Source: Bacteroidota bacterium
GTDB taxonomy: Bacteria > Bacteroidota > Bacteroidia > Cytophagales > Cyclobacteriaceae
Length of the DNA stretch: 64,000 nt
NCBI GenBank assembly: GCA_023428695.1
Contig: JAEYWY010000028.1
Coordinates: 124,001-188,000 of the forward strand
Direction of reading: 5' to 3'
In this document: in pieces, positions 54,078 to 63,635 of the stretch
Layout of the letters: each line of letters opens with the position of its first letter
Numbering within the stretch: position 1 is the first letter of the stretch
Translations under genes and position numbers: made by a program
Notes under the pieces: model-generated
Database searches by the model: none
The model's input: the letters and a program-made list of their open reading frames with translations, nothing else
What the model was told of the DNA's origin: nothing

Positions 54078-56225
54078 TTATTGAGTCGGCGTAGTTTCCT
54101 TTTTTGGAGGTCTTGGCAACAACACCTTCCTCGAGAGACGGAATTTGCCCGTCTTTTTGTCTATCTCGACAAGTTTTACTTTGATCTCCTCGCCCACTTC
54201 CAGGACGCCTTCCATGGTTTCGAGGCGCTCCCACTTGATTTCCGAAATGTGCAGCAGACCGTCCTTACCAGGCATGAACTCTACAAATGCCCCAAATGGC
54301 ATGATAGACTTCACTTTACCTTCATAGACTTCGCCAACCTCAGGAACGGCGACGATATTCCTGATCCTGCGGAGAGCTGCGTCCATAACTTCCTTGCTGC
54401 TTGCAAAGACGTTCACCACGCCCTTGTTGCCAACTTCTTCGATAACGACAGTAGCACCGGTTGTGTTCTGGATATCCTGAACAACCTTTCCACCAGGTCC
54501 GATTACCGCGCCAATCATTTCTTTCTCGATGATCACGGTTTCGGCACGCGGTGCGTGCGGCTTGAGATCCGGGTTCGGTGCAGCCAGTGTTTTCTTAATC
54601 TCATTGAGGATGTGAAGGCGGCCTTCCTTCGCCTGATACAAAGCTTCCTTCAGAACTTCGAAGGTGAGCCCTTCAACCTTGAGGTCCATCTGGCAGGCGG
54701 TAAGTCCTTTTTCAGTACCCGTAACCTTGAAGTCCATATCACCGAGGTGATCTTCGTCGCCGAGGATATCGGAAAGAACAACATACTTACCAGTCTTGGC
54801 GTCAGAGATCATACCCATGGCAATTCCGGAAACCGGTCCGCTAACGGGCACACCGGCATCCATCAGCGCGAGCGATCCGGCGCAAACGGTGGCCATTGAA
54901 GACGAACCATTTGATTCGAGGATATCGGATACAACGCGAATGGTGTACGGGTTCTTTTCGTCCGGCGGCAGGGTTTGTTTCAATGCGCGCCATGCGAGGT
55001 TACCGTGACCAACTTCACGACGGCCGGGACCACGATTCGGTTTCACTTCACCAGTTGAGAACCCAGGGAAGTTATAGTGCAGAATGAACTTGCTTGATCC
55101 GGAGATCATTGCTCCGTCGATCATTTGTTCATCGAGTTTTGTACCAAGGGTTACGGTCGTCAGCGACTGGGTTTCACCGCGGGTGAAGATCGCAGAACCG
55201 TGAGTTGAAGGAAGGTAATCAACCTCTGACCATATCGGTCTGACTTCCGTGGTTTTACGTCCATCGAGGCGAAGTCCTTCATTAAGTGCAAGATCACGTG
55301 CAGCCTTCTTCATGACCTCCTTGTAGTACCGTTTTACGGTGTCTTTATTGATGGTTGTATCTTCGGGCAGCGATTCAAGATACTCCTCCAGTGGCTTCGA
55401 AAATGCTGCCGAGCGTTCCTTCTTGTTAGGGTTCAACTGACGTGCTACCGCATACAACTGATCGTAGAATTTCGTCCAGAGTTCCTGACGGAGATTCTCG
55501 TCGTTGTCTTCGTGACTGTAAGTACGTTTAACGGTTTTGCCGGTTTCTTTTGAAAGTTCAATCTGGACCTGGCACTGAACCTTGATTGCCTCGTGGGCAA
55601 CACGAAGGGCTTCAACCATATCGTCTTCGGACACTTCCTTCAGTTCGCCTTCAACCATGAGGATATTGTCGAGTGAAGCAGCCACGATCAGGTCGATATC
55701 GGCACGTTCACGGTCACCCATAGGCGGGTTGATCACGAAGTTGCCGTCGATACGTGCAACGCGAACCTCGGAGATCGGACCATTGAATGGGATATCGGAT
55801 ACAGAAAGTGCCGCCGATGCCGCAAACGCAGCGAGTGAATCTGGTACGGCGTTCTGGTCACCGGAGATAAGGTAAATCATTACCTGAGTCTCGGCGTGAT
55901 AGTCATCCGGGAAAAGCGGACGGATCGCGCGATCGACGAGGCGACTGATCAATACTTCGTAGTCGGAAAGTTTGCTTTCGCGTTTCAGAAAGCCTCCGGG
56001 GACCTTACCGGTGGAGGCAAATTTTTCCTGGTAGTCGACAGACAGGGGTAGAAAGTCAGCCCCTTCTTTTCCGTCGGGAGAGGACACAACGCTTGCCAGA
56101 AGCATGGTGTTTGCCATGCGGAGTACAACTGCGCCATCAGCCTGACGGGCAAGTTTTCCTGTTTCAATGGTGATTTCGCGGCCGTCGGGCAGCTTGCAGG
56201 TTTTTGATATAACTGTAGGTTTCAT
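54078..56225 (-). CDS. pnp: Polyribonucleotide nucleotidyltransferase (PNPase)
   Basis: A 715-residue phosphorolytic 3'-5' exoribonuclease. Domain order: RNase PH 1, helical linker (about 240-315), RNase PH 2, KH (IGPGGKVVQDI) and S1 (YEGKVKSIMPFGAFVEFMPGKDGLLHISEI). Length is standard. It lies downstream of rpsO, the common bacterial order, but a terminator at 56320 and a leader hairpin separate them. Confidence 0.98.
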   Translation of the reverse strand: MKPTVISKTCKLPDGREITIETGKLARQADGAVVLRMANTMLLASVVSSPDGKEGADFLPLSVDYQEKFASTGKVPGGFLKRESKLSDYEVLISRLVDRAIRPLFPDDYHAETQVMIYLISGDQNAVPDSLAAFAASAALSVSDIPFNGPISEVRVARIDGNFVINPPMGDRERADIDLIVAASLDNILMVEGELKEVSEDDMVEALRVAHEAIKVQCQVQIELSKETGKTVKRTYSHEDNDENLRQELWTKFYDQLYAVARQLNPNKKERSAAFSKPLEEYLESLPEDTTINKDTVKRYYKEVMKKAARDLALNEGLRLDGRKTTEVRPIWSEVDYLPSTHGSAIFTRGETQSLTTVTLGTKLDEQMIDGAMISGSSKFILHYNFPGFSTGEVKPNRGPGRREVGHGNLAWRALKQTLPPDEKNPYTIRVVSDILESNGSSSMATVCAGSLALMDAGVPVSGPVSGIAMGMISDAKTGKYVVLSDILGDEDHLGDMDFKVTGTEKGLTACQMDLKVEGLTFEVLKEALYQAKEGRLHILNEIKKTLAAPNPDLKPHAPRAETVIIEKEMIGAVIGPGGKVVQDIQNTTGATVVIEEVGNKGVVNVFASSKEVMDAALRRIRNIVAVPEVGEVYEGKVKSIMPFGAFVEFMPGKDGLLHISEIKWERLETMEGVLEVGEEIKVKLVEIDKKTGKFRLSRKVLLPRPPKKETTPTQ

Positions 56226-56250
56226 CTTCTTAATTGGATTTTGTAGTAGG

Positions 56251-56281
56251 ATGCGCTCTGCATTAGTACCGCAGGGCGCAT
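56251..56281 (-). promoter_or_regulatory. Hairpin in the pnp leader
   Basis: ATGCGC-T-CTGC ... GCAG-G-GCGCAT forms a 10-bp stem with a single mismatch and a 9-base loop, 26 bases before the pnp start. In E. coli a stem-loop in this region is the target of RNase III and PNPase autocontrol; here only position and shape suggest the same role. Confidence 0.5.
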
Positions 56282-56319
56282 TTCCGGTGGGTCGTTACCG
56301 GGTGTTTAAAATGCAAAAA

Positions 56320-56341
56320 GGGAACCTATAAGCAGGTTCCC
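56320..56341 (-). terminator. Terminator of rpsO
   Basis: GGGAACCT-ATAAGC-AGGTTCCC is an 8-bp stem with a 6-base loop; A-residues to its left give a short T-tract on the minus strand. Confidence 0.7.
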
Positions 56342-56360
56342 TGTACATATCTTCTAGTGC

Positions 56361-56636
56361 TTACTTCCTTAGTTCGAGGTCCGCGAGGATGGCGCGATAT
56401 CTTGAAATATCGGTGTGCTGGAGGTAATTAAGCAGCTTTTTACGCTGGCCGACGAGCTTCATCAAACCCTTTTGAGTAGAGAAATCCTTCTTGTGCGATT
56501 TCAGGTGCTGGGTCAAATGATTGATTCGGTGGGTAAACAGGGCGATCTGTGACTCCGGCGAACCTGTTTCCGTCTTCTTTTTTCCAAAGCCATGCTTCTC
56601 GAACAGATCTTGCTTTGTTGCTGTGTTTAGATACAT
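56361..56636 (-). CDS. rpsO: 30S ribosomal protein S15
   Basis: A 91-residue S15 with the signature GSPESQIALFTHRINHLTQHLKSHKKDFSTQKGLMKLVGQRKKLLNYL and the terminal YRAILADLELRK. ATG at 56636 is correct for the family length. It has its own promoter and terminator. Confidence 0.98.
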   Translation of the reverse strand: MYLNTATKQDLFEKHGFGKKKTETGSPESQIALFTHRINHLTQHLKSHKKDFSTQKGLMKLVGQRKKLLNYLQHTDISRYRAILADLELRK

Positions 56637-56670
56637 CTCTAAAAAGTATATTATTCCTTAATTTCGGGGG

Positions 56671-56702
56671 CAAAGGTAAGGCGAATTTCCCGAAAAAACC
56701 AA
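56671..56702 (-). promoter_or_regulatory. Promoter of rpsO
   Basis: On the minus strand TTG (56702-56700), a 21-base spacer and TACCTTTG (56678-56671) match the Bacteroidota consensus; the ATG follows 34 bases later. Confidence 0.75.
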
Positions 56703-56724
56703 GTAGGGAAATGAATTATTCGGC

Positions 56725-58524
56725 CTATCCGACCTGATTTACAGGCTTTGCGCGTCTTGCCTCCAGCCAGCGTTTAACCTTGTCCAAAACAACGCTGTAG
56801 AAATCGGCTTCAAACAACCGGGCGTCGGCGCGTGCCTGGCGCAGAAAGACAAGGCCGATCATGAGCAGGATAACGTCGGCCATCCATACGCCGAATGCCG
56901 GGCTTACAGCGCCCTGCTTTGCCAGTTTCTCACCCTGCATGGTAAGCACATAATAGACGATAAAAAACAGGATACTGACCAGGAATGGCATTCCTAGTCC
57001 ACCCTTCTTGATAATCGCGCCAAGTGGCGCACCGATCAGGAACATCGCAACACATGCCAGGGAACTTGCCAGAATCTTGTGCCATTGAATCTTGAACGTG
57101 ATCATCTCCTTCTCAAAGCTTTCAGAGCTGGCGTTGGCGTTGAGAATATTCTGTTTGACATGCCGCGCGTTGTTTACGGCACTTTGAACGTTCATCCTTG
57201 TTGGCGGGGCTTCAAACGCACTGTCGAGTTTTGCTGCGATCGCGCTGTCTGAAAGCACGACGACTTTCTTTTCAGGCCGATTCGTCTTTGGCGTGGTCCT
57301 GGCAACGGATGGCGTCGTAGGACGCTTTCGCGCAGAGCGTCTGTTAATATCATTGGCTGTCGGTTTTTTTGGCGTCTGTACCACGGGCGGTGTTTTCCTG
57401 ACTGAGTCTGCCGACCCTTTGGACTCAGGGCTAACTACAACTTTTTGCGTCGAATCGTTCGCAGTGGCAATCTGCGATTGAGTCCGCGACTCTGCAGCCT
57501 CTTGTTGCTCCTTTGCATACTTTTCAGCGTAAGACAGGCTTGCCAGAGAATCCGTCCGTTTTTTGTGAGCCACAAGTTCCTCCGGTATTTCGACGATCCG
57601 TTTGTTCCTGGAGAAGTACGTGAAGTATGACGTGTGATATTGATAATAGTTGAGGCGTTGTGTGAGTACCTGACTACGCAGCGAATCCAGATCACCTTCG
57701 AGTTCGTTCAGATTTCTCATGATGCGGTTGCCCTGAAACCATTTCTTATCTGTTCGCTCGAACTGGAACGAAGAAAGGTCGAATACAATCTGGCTCTTGG
57801 CGAACTTGCTGCGACTCATCGATTCGGAACTCGTCTTCCCTTTCGCGCCGACTTCCCGCCCGGACGATCCGCCTTCGGAATAATTGTAACCGTTGTAAAG
57901 TTCGAATTTCAGGTAGCGTTCATTTAGTATCGTGTACATCTTTCCGGAATCGGCGACGGTGACTTCCTTGTTTCCATCGCTCTTCCTGTGATCGTACACC
58001 ACAACATCCTTTAGTGTTATTCCGTCGGGAAACTTTTTATTAACCTTTATGCTGATGTCGGTGATACCATTGTAAAACGCACCCTCGCGCAAGTCAAGTG
58101 CGGGCTTCTTTTGTTTGATATCGTAGAGGAGGCTATACGCTTCAAGTGCTGCCTTTGGTACGAGGTTGTTATTCGCATAAAACGCGACGAAGGTGAGCAG
58201 AATTACAAAGAAGAATATCGGGCGTAATGTACGAACCAGTGAAATGCCTGAACTCTTGATCGCGGTAAGTTCAAAGTGTTCACCGAGGTTTCCGAACGCA
58301 ATCAGTGACGATAATAGTACGGCCAACGGGAGAGCTACGGGAGTCATAAAGATGGCGAAGTAAAAGAGCAGCTGAGCTATCACCTCGGCGCCGAGACCCT
58401 TGCCGATGATGTCGTCAAAGTACTTTAGCATATGCTGGGTAAGCAGAATGAACACCACGACCAGGAACGTCATCATGAACGGTCCCAGAAATGCACCCAG
58501 CACAAGTTTGTCGATTTTCTTCAT
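56725..58524 (-). CDS. LptF/LptG-family permease with a large disordered insert
   Basis: A 599-residue permease of the YjgP/YjgQ type, which forms the membrane part of the LPS export ABC transporter with LptB. Three membrane segments near the N-terminus and three near the C-terminus frame a periplasmic region. The family norm is about 360 residues; here about 140 extra residues rich in Thr, Pro, Lys, Ser and Arg (about 340-470, TPSVARTTPKTNRPEKK) lie in the soluble part. A -7 motif TATTTTTG lies on the minus strand at 58541-58548. Confidence 0.88.
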   Translation of the reverse strand: MKKIDKLVLGAFLGPFMMTFLVVVFILLTQHMLKYFDDIIGKGLGAEVIAQLLFYFAIFMTPVALPLAVLLSSLIAFGNLGEHFELTAIKSSGISLVRTLRPIFFFVILLTFVAFYANNNLVPKAALEAYSLLYDIKQKKPALDLREGAFYNGITDISIKVNKKFPDGITLKDVVVYDHRKSDGNKEVTVADSGKMYTILNERYLKFELYNGYNYSEGGSSGREVGAKGKTSSESMSRSKFAKSQIVFDLSSFQFERTDKKWFQGNRIMRNLNELEGDLDSLRSQVLTQRLNYYQYHTSYFTYFSRNKRIVEIPEELVAHKKRTDSLASLSYAEKYAKEQQEAAESRTQSQIATANDSTQKVVVSPESKGSADSVRKTPPVVQTPKKPTANDINRRSARKRPTTPSVARTTPKTNRPEKKVVVLSDSAIAAKLDSAFEAPPTRMNVQSAVNNARHVKQNILNANASSESFEKEMITFKIQWHKILASSLACVAMFLIGAPLGAIIKKGGLGMPFLVSILFFIVYYVLTMQGEKLAKQGAVSPAFGVWMADVILLMIGLVFLRQARADARLFEADFYSVVLDKVKRWLEARRAKPVNQVG

Positions 58525-58590
58525 GACCAGTCGATCGCATCAAAAATAAAGCCACGACCTCATGAATTCGGCGGAGGTCTGCAAAATGTT

Positions 58591-58992
58591 TTATCCCCCG
58601 ACCGTCTTTCGCAGTTTTTCAATGAGGCCATCCCAAAGGTCCTGCAATTCCTGCAGATCCTCAAAATCAGAATAGTCGAGCACCTTGAGGTAAACGGACT
58701 GCGTGAGGTCATTAAAATCGAGACGGAGTTCAAAATACGATGGATCGCTTTCATCTTCAGCAGTTTCGGGAAGAAACTCAAAGCGAGCGAAATGATTGGT
58801 CCGGTGTGCCGCGAGTTTGGCTATGTGTTCTTCGTGATCCCAATAGAACTTGAAAGTCTTGTTGATATTGTTGATACGGACATCATCAGCAAACCATTCA
58901 GCGAGGCCCCCGGCAGTTTGAATGTAGGGGTACAACATTTTTATCGACGCATGAATTTCGTAATCAGCCGTAAACAACTTCTTCTTTGGCAT
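58591..58992 (-). CDS. START-like domain protein
   Basis: A 133-residue protein with the helix-grip layout: KLFTADYEIHASIKMLYPYIQT, a GGLAEWFADDV turn, strands including FKFYWDHEEHIAKL and a C-terminal helix LQELQDLWDGLIEKLRKTVGG. This is the Bacteroidota START-like family (AHSA1-related), usually soluble and of unknown ligand. Length and start are normal. Confidence 0.88.
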   Translation of the reverse strand: MPKKKLFTADYEIHASIKMLYPYIQTAGGLAEWFADDVRINNINKTFKFYWDHEEHIAKLAAHRTNHFARFEFLPETAEDESDPSYFELRLDFNDLTQSVYLKVLDYSDFEDLQELQDLWDGLIEKLRKTVGG

Positions 58993-59226
58993 GCGCTGAA
59001 TTTAGAGTAAAATCCCGACTATGTCAAAATAAGGCAAATAAAGTTGTCCCCTTGGAAAAATGGAGGAAAATACTTGAAGACTGCACACAAACAGGTCGAT
59101 GTTTAAGAAAGTATTCACACTTAGAGCCGCTGACCAAGGAACAGTCGACTGACTCCTTGATGAACAACACCAAATCTTGATGAGGATTCCGAAAGAAATT
59201 GCAGGACGCTAAAAATTGTCGATGCA

Positions 59227-59258
59227 TTTGGGAAAATTCACATGAACATGTAAGTTTG
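59227..59258 (+). promoter_or_regulatory. Promoter of tRNA-Met
   Basis: TTTG (59227-59230), a 20-base spacer and TAAGTTTG (59251-59258) match the Bacteroidota consensus exactly, 19 bases before the tRNA. Confidence 0.85.
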
Positions 59259-59277
59259 CGCTCCCTAAATCGGGCAT

Positions 59278-59351
59278 GGCGCGGTAGCTCAGGTGGTTAG
59301 AGCGTTGGATTCATAACCCAAAGGTCGGGGGTTCAACTCCCCCCCGCGCTA
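59278..59351 (+). tRNA. tRNA-Met (anticodon CAT)
   Basis: Cloverleaf with acceptor GGCGCGG/CCGCGCT, D-arm AGCTCAGGTGGTTAGAGCG, anticodon loop TTCATAA (CAT) on stem TTGGA/CCCAA with an A-C mismatch, and T-arm GGGGGTTCAACTCCCCC. A CAT anticodon can also be tRNA-Ile after lysidine modification; the overall sequence is of the elongator-Met type. CCA is not encoded. Confidence 0.9.
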
Positions 59352-59399
59352 CATACAAAATCTACAGCATTTTGCGCTGGCTCAGACTGGTGCCACCCT

Positions 59400-60788
59400 T
59401 CATCGCACCACCACCATAACCTTATCCGATTTCACCCTCGCTTTCAGCCACTCTTCGAGCTTTTTCTTTTCGCCTTTCGGCAACGGTTTCTTGAACTCAG
59501 CCAGCGCCAGGTAAGTCGTGTCCTGCTTCATTGAATCAAGTCGTAGGTAGAGTGTCCGGTTCAGCGTAAAAGCCTCGAGCGCCGGATACAATGCCTTGAT
59601 CTCCTGCCCTATCTCCTGACTCTGGTTTTCCGCTCCCTTCAGACGAATGACCTCGCGTTCAAGGAAGTCGATCCTTTCATCCTTGGACCGCATGACCTGC
59701 TCGTTCTGTTTGTACAATTCTTCGACGATGCCGGTCCGCAGTGTGCTTGTCAGCGTGGCTTCATGCGAATTATCCCGGTATCCCTGGAACACCTCGAGTT
59801 CGGCGTTGTCTAATTTGTAATTCGCAAGCTGACGCCTGCAATTCTCTATCAGATCATCGTCGATTCGTTCGCCAAAAAGAGAGACCTCGATTACCGGACG
59901 GTCTGCGTCAAACTCCAGTTGTTTCGATATCACCCGCGTATTTGGGAAAGCAAATTCCTGTGTGATAAACGCCTGCGCATTTCGTTCGAATACACTTCGT
60001 TGAACGGTGCGATACGCGAGAAAGGTGCTGGGCAAAATAGTTACGATGACAAAAACGGTAATCCATGATCGAACCACCTTCTGGCGACGCGCGTCGGCAA
60101 ATTCTTTTTGAGGGTAGCGCAGCAACCGCGCGATCAGAAACGTCGCGAGACTGATGAAGACGCCATTGATGAAGTACAAATAAAACGCTCCGAGGAAATA
60201 ATACAAGTTTCCAGTAGCCAGTCCGTAGCCTGCGGTACAAAGTGGTGGCATCAGGGCAGTAGCAATAGCGACGCCTGGAATGGCATTCGACTTTTCTTTG
60301 CGTGTACCTGCCACCATCCCGGCCATTCCGCCGAAGAAGGCAATCAGCACATCCCATATCGTTGGATTAGTCCGTGCGAGCAATTCCGACTGCGCGTCAC
60401 TAAGCGGACTAATCGAAAAATACAACGTGGAGGCAGCCACACTGAATACGGTGGCGACCATGAGGTTTTTGAATGACTTTTTCAGGAAGTCGAGATCGTT
60501 GATCGCGACACTCATACCAATGCCGAGAATCGGCGACATCAGCGGAGAGATAAGCATCGCACCTATGATAACCGCGGGTGAATTGACATTCAGCCCAACC
60601 GATGCAATGATGATGGCGAATATCAGAATCCAAAGGTTCGGACCCTTGAACTCGACAGCACCCTCCATGTATTCGATGGTTTCCAGTTCGTCGGCCTTTC
60701 CCATTTCAAGGTCGAATCGTTCGTGGATGAACCCCAGAAGCATTTCTCCCAGACTCCGCTTTGCTTTCCCGGTTGAATTACTCTCCAT
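59400..60788 (-). CDS. DUF389 (TIGR00341) membrane protein
   Basis: A 462-residue protein. The N-terminal half holds six to seven membrane segments with the DUF389 signatures (SPAVIIGAMLISPLMSPILGIGMSVAINDL, GVAIATALMPPLCTAGYG); the C-terminal 200 residues are soluble and partly coiled. DUF389 proteins are widespread inner-membrane proteins of unknown function. It starts 23 bases after mgsA on the same strand, so they are probably co-transcribed. Confidence 0.92.
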   Translation of the reverse strand: MESNSTGKAKRSLGEMLLGFIHERFDLEMGKADELETIEYMEGAVEFKGPNLWILIFAIIIASVGLNVNSPAVIIGAMLISPLMSPILGIGMSVAINDLDFLKKSFKNLMVATVFSVAASTLYFSISPLSDAQSELLARTNPTIWDVLIAFFGGMAGMVAGTRKEKSNAIPGVAIATALMPPLCTAGYGLATGNLYYFLGAFYLYFINGVFISLATFLIARLLRYPQKEFADARRQKVVRSWITVFVIVTILPSTFLAYRTVQRSVFERNAQAFITQEFAFPNTRVISKQLEFDADRPVIEVSLFGERIDDDLIENCRRQLANYKLDNAELEVFQGYRDNSHEATLTSTLRTGIVEELYKQNEQVMRSKDERIDFLEREVIRLKGAENQSQEIGQEIKALYPALEAFTLNRTLYLRLDSMKQDTTYLALAEFKKPLPKGEKKKLEEWLKARVKSDKVMVVVR

Positions 60789-60811
60789 GTACTTTATAAT
60801 TTTTTATCGCG

Positions 60812-61243
60812 TCAGATCTTTCGATTCAGATATTCGCCGAAATCCGGAACAATACGTTCGTAATCCCCGGACAGAAGCGACGAGGAAAAAATGTAGTCGG
60901 CAGTGGTACGGTTACAAGCCAATGGAATATTCCAGAGCACCGCAAGCCGGAGCAGCGCCTTGATATCGGGATCATGTGGCAAAGGTTCGAGCGGATCCCA
61001 GAAGAAAATCAACAGGTCAATCTTCCCTTCGGCGATAAGTGCGCCGATTTGCTGATCGCCACCCAAAGGGCCGCTTTGCAAGCGATTTATTTTGACATCT
61101 ATTTCTTTTTCAATCAATTGAGCCGTTGTTCCTGTAGCATAGATTTCAAAGGCGGAAATTCGTGAAACATTATATTTTGCCCATTCGACGAGTTCTCTTT
61201 TCTTGTTATCGTGTGCTACGAGCGCGATACTTTTTTTCTTCAT
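60812..61243 (-). CDS. mgsA: Methylglyoxal synthase
   Basis: A 143-residue enzyme that converts dihydroxyacetone phosphate to methylglyoxal and phosphate, a bypass of lower glycolysis. Signatures: ALVAHDNKK, ATGTTAQLI, SGPLGGDQQIG and FFWDPLEPLPHDPDIKALLRLAVLWNIPLACNR. Length is standard. It is divergent from the Tex gene and precedes the DUF389 gene. Confidence 0.96.
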   Translation of the reverse strand: MKKKSIALVAHDNKKRELVEWAKYNVSRISAFEIYATGTTAQLIEKEIDVKINRLQSGPLGGDQQIGALIAEGKIDLLIFFWDPLEPLPHDPDIKALLRLAVLWNIPLACNRTTADYIFSSSLLSGDYERIVPDFGEYLNRKI

Positions 61244-61275
61244 AATTTTAAAAAACGTGGTTTCTAAATTAGTCT

Positions 61276-61306
61276 ATTGCAGGTTATAATCCTTATCCTA
61301 TTTTTG
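61276..61306 (+). promoter_or_regulatory. Promoter of the Tex gene
   Basis: ATTG (61276-61279), a 19-base spacer and TATTTTTG (61299-61306) fit the Bacteroidota consensus; the ATG is at 61324. Confidence 0.7.
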
Positions 61307-61323
61307 CCAGCCTGTTGAAATTT

Positions 61324-63591
61324 ATGGAGCAAGAAAATTTAGGTCGTTGGGTTGAACAGATCTCGAAAGAGTTCTCTTTCCAAATCAAACATGTCAAGGC
61401 AGTTGCCGAACTTCTGAACGAAGGATCTACCATTCCATTCATCTCCCGTTACCGGAAGGAAATGACGGGTAGCATGGACGAAGTGGCTATCGCCAACATT
61501 CGAGACAGGATAGAACAACTTCGCGAACTCGATAAAAGGAAAGAGTCTGTTATTTCTTCGATCGAAAAACAAGGCAAGCTCACTCCTGAACTGCTGGGGC
61601 TGATCGTCAACGCCGAAACACTTGCGGAAGTGGAAGACATATATCTTCCATTCAAACCAAAACGAAAGACACGGGCAAGCGCGGCCCGCGAAAAAGGTCT
61701 CGAGCCGCTGGCACTGAAAATTCTTGATCAGGAAAAATTCTCCATTGAAGAAGTCGCCGGAACATTTATCGACAGCGAAAAAGGCGTCTCTTCAATCGAC
61801 GAGGCTCTTGCCGGCGCGCGCGATATTATTGCAGAAATTATCAACGAAAATCAGGATACGCGTAAACGCGTTCGCGAATTATTCTGGCGCGACGGCGTGA
61901 TTGAATCACGTGTACTAAAAGGAAAGGAAAACGAAGGCCAGAAGTTCAAGGACTATTTCGAATGGACTGAAGCCGTTGCCAAGACGCCGTCACATCGTCT
62001 GCTGGCAATGCGACGTGGTGAAAAAGAAGGAATACTTGCCCTCGACATCTATCCTCCTGAGGACCTTGCAATCCAATCCATAGAACACCAGTATCTGAAA
62101 TCCAACAATGCAGCTGCCGAACAAGTGAAGCTGGCGATCACGGATAGTTATAAACGTCTGCTGCGCCCCTCCCTGGAGACGGAAATCCGGATGGAAACGA
62201 AAATGAAGGCAGATGAAGAGGCCATAAAGGTTTTTGCATCAAACCTGAAGGAGCTGCTTCTTGCCGCACCTCTCGGACAAAAGAATGTACTTGCCCTGGA
62301 CCCGGGATTCCGGACGGGATGCAAGCTGGTTTGCCTCAACAAACAAGGGAAACTGCTCTATCACGATACGATATTTCCGAATGAACCACAGCGCGAAGTC
62401 GTGAAGTCGGGCGCACTGGTTAAGTCACTTTGCGAGAAATATGAGATCGAGGCTGTTGCCATCGGAAATGGCACCGCCAGCCGCGAGACGGAGCACTTCG
62501 TCAAACAAGTCGAGCTTCCGAATCGTATCGCCGTCGTAATGGTTAACGAAAGCGGTGCATCGGTGTACTCCGCTTCGGAAGTTGCACGCGAAGAGTTTCC
62601 CGACAAGGACGTCACCGTTCGCGGTGCGGTGTCGATTGGGCGCCGCCTGATGGATCCGTTGGCTGAACTCGTAAAAATTGATCCCAAGTCAATCGGTGTT
62701 GGCCAATATCAACACGACGTTGAACAGACAAAACTGAAGCAAGGCCTCGACGACGTGGTCATGAGCTGCGTTAACTCCGTTGGCGTTGAGGTTAACACGG
62801 CGAGCAGAGAGTTGCTTTCATACGTATCCGGACTCACACCTTCCCTCGCGCGGAATATCGTTGAGTATCGCAATGAAAATGGTCCGTTTAAAAATCGTGA
62901 AAGCCTGCTAAAGGTACCGCGTCTCGGTGAAAAGGTTTTCGAACAGGCTGCAGGTTTTCTTCGCATCAATGATGGCAACAACCCGCTTGACGCGAGCGCA
63001 GTCCACCCGGAAAGCTACCCTATCGTTGAACAAATGGCTACCGACCTCGGCTGTGGCGTAAAGGATCTGATGGGCAGCGCGGAGCTTAAGAAGCAACTTG
63101 ACCTGAACAAGTATGTTTCTGACAAGATCGGAATGCCCACCCTCACCGACATACTCTCGGAACTTGAAAAACCGGGCCGGGACCCGCGTGAAAAGTTTGA
63201 GATATTCAGTTTCACGGAAGGTGTAAACACTATCAACGATCTCAAGATCGGAATGAAACTGCCCGGCATCGTGACCAACGTTACGAACTTTGGCGCGTTT
63301 GTCGATGTGGGTGTACACCAGGACGGTCTTGTACATATCAGCCACCTCTCCGACAAATTCGTGAAAGATCCCAAAGAAGTGGTCACGGTTCAACAGAAAG
63401 TAACCGTCACTGTTGTTGAAGTTGACGTTGCCAGGAAACGAATCGGTCTTTCAATGAAGAGCGATCCATTTGCACAAACCGTTGCGCCCGCCCAAAAGCA
63501 GACTTCACACAAAAAGTCTCACCGACCAAAGGAAAAGGAAGTAAGCATGGAGGAAAAACTTGCCATGTTGGTCAACAAGTTCAAGAAGTAG
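61324..63591 (+). CDS. tex: Tex-family RNA-binding transcription accessory protein
   Basis: A 755-residue protein with the Tex order: N-terminal helical HTH domain, YqgF/RuvC-like nuclease fold (GLDPGFRTGCKL-type stretch, here ALDPGFRTGCKL), helix-hairpin-helix (SYVSGLTPSLARNIVEYRNENGPF), and a C-terminal S1 domain (GIVTNVTNFGAFVDVGVHQDGLVHISHLS). Length is near normal. The start is ATG at 61324; a TTG lies nine bases upstream. Tex binds nucleic acid and affects transcription and stress toxicity in other bacteria. Confidence 0.96.
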   Translation: MEQENLGRWVEQISKEFSFQIKHVKAVAELLNEGSTIPFISRYRKEMTGSMDEVAIANIRDRIEQLRELDKRKESVISSIEKQGKLTPELLGLIVNAETLAEVEDIYLPFKPKRKTRASAAREKGLEPLALKILDQEKFSIEEVAGTFIDSEKGVSSIDEALAGARDIIAEIINENQDTRKRVRELFWRDGVIESRVLKGKENEGQKFKDYFEWTEAVAKTPSHRLLAMRRGEKEGILALDIYPPEDLAIQSIEHQYLKSNNAAAEQVKLAITDSYKRLLRPSLETEIRMETKMKADEEAIKVFASNLKELLLAAPLGQKNVLALDPGFRTGCKLVCLNKQGKLLYHDTIFPNEPQREVVKSGALVKSLCEKYEIEAVAIGNGTASRETEHFVKQVELPNRIAVVMVNESGASVYSASEVAREEFPDKDVTVRGAVSIGRRLMDPLAELVKIDPKSIGVGQYQHDVEQTKLKQGLDDVVMSCVNSVGVEVNTASRELLSYVSGLTPSLARNIVEYRNENGPFKNRESLLKVPRLGEKVFEQAAGFLRINDGNNPLDASAVHPESYPIVEQMATDLGCGVKDLMGSAELKKQLDLNKYVSDKIGMPTLTDILSELEKPGRDPREKFEIFSFTEGVNTINDLKIGMKLPGIVTNVTNFGAFVDVGVHQDGLVHISHLSDKFVKDPKEVVTVQQKVTVTVVEVDVARKRIGLSMKSDPFAQTVAPAQKQTSHKKSHRPKEKEVSMEEKLAMLVNKFKK

Positions 63592-63635
63592 CGTTAACGC
63601 GTTGGTGCTTCCACATCCTGCATCTCCGCGCACCG

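Noticed and set aside
54081..54899. 272-residue plus-strand ORF inside pnp
   Set aside because: Antisense to the intact KH/S1 and PH2 region of PNPase; no signature.
63591..63600. GCGTTAACGC palindrome after the Tex gene
   Set aside because: Too short for a terminator and no T-tract follows; a chance palindrome is likely.
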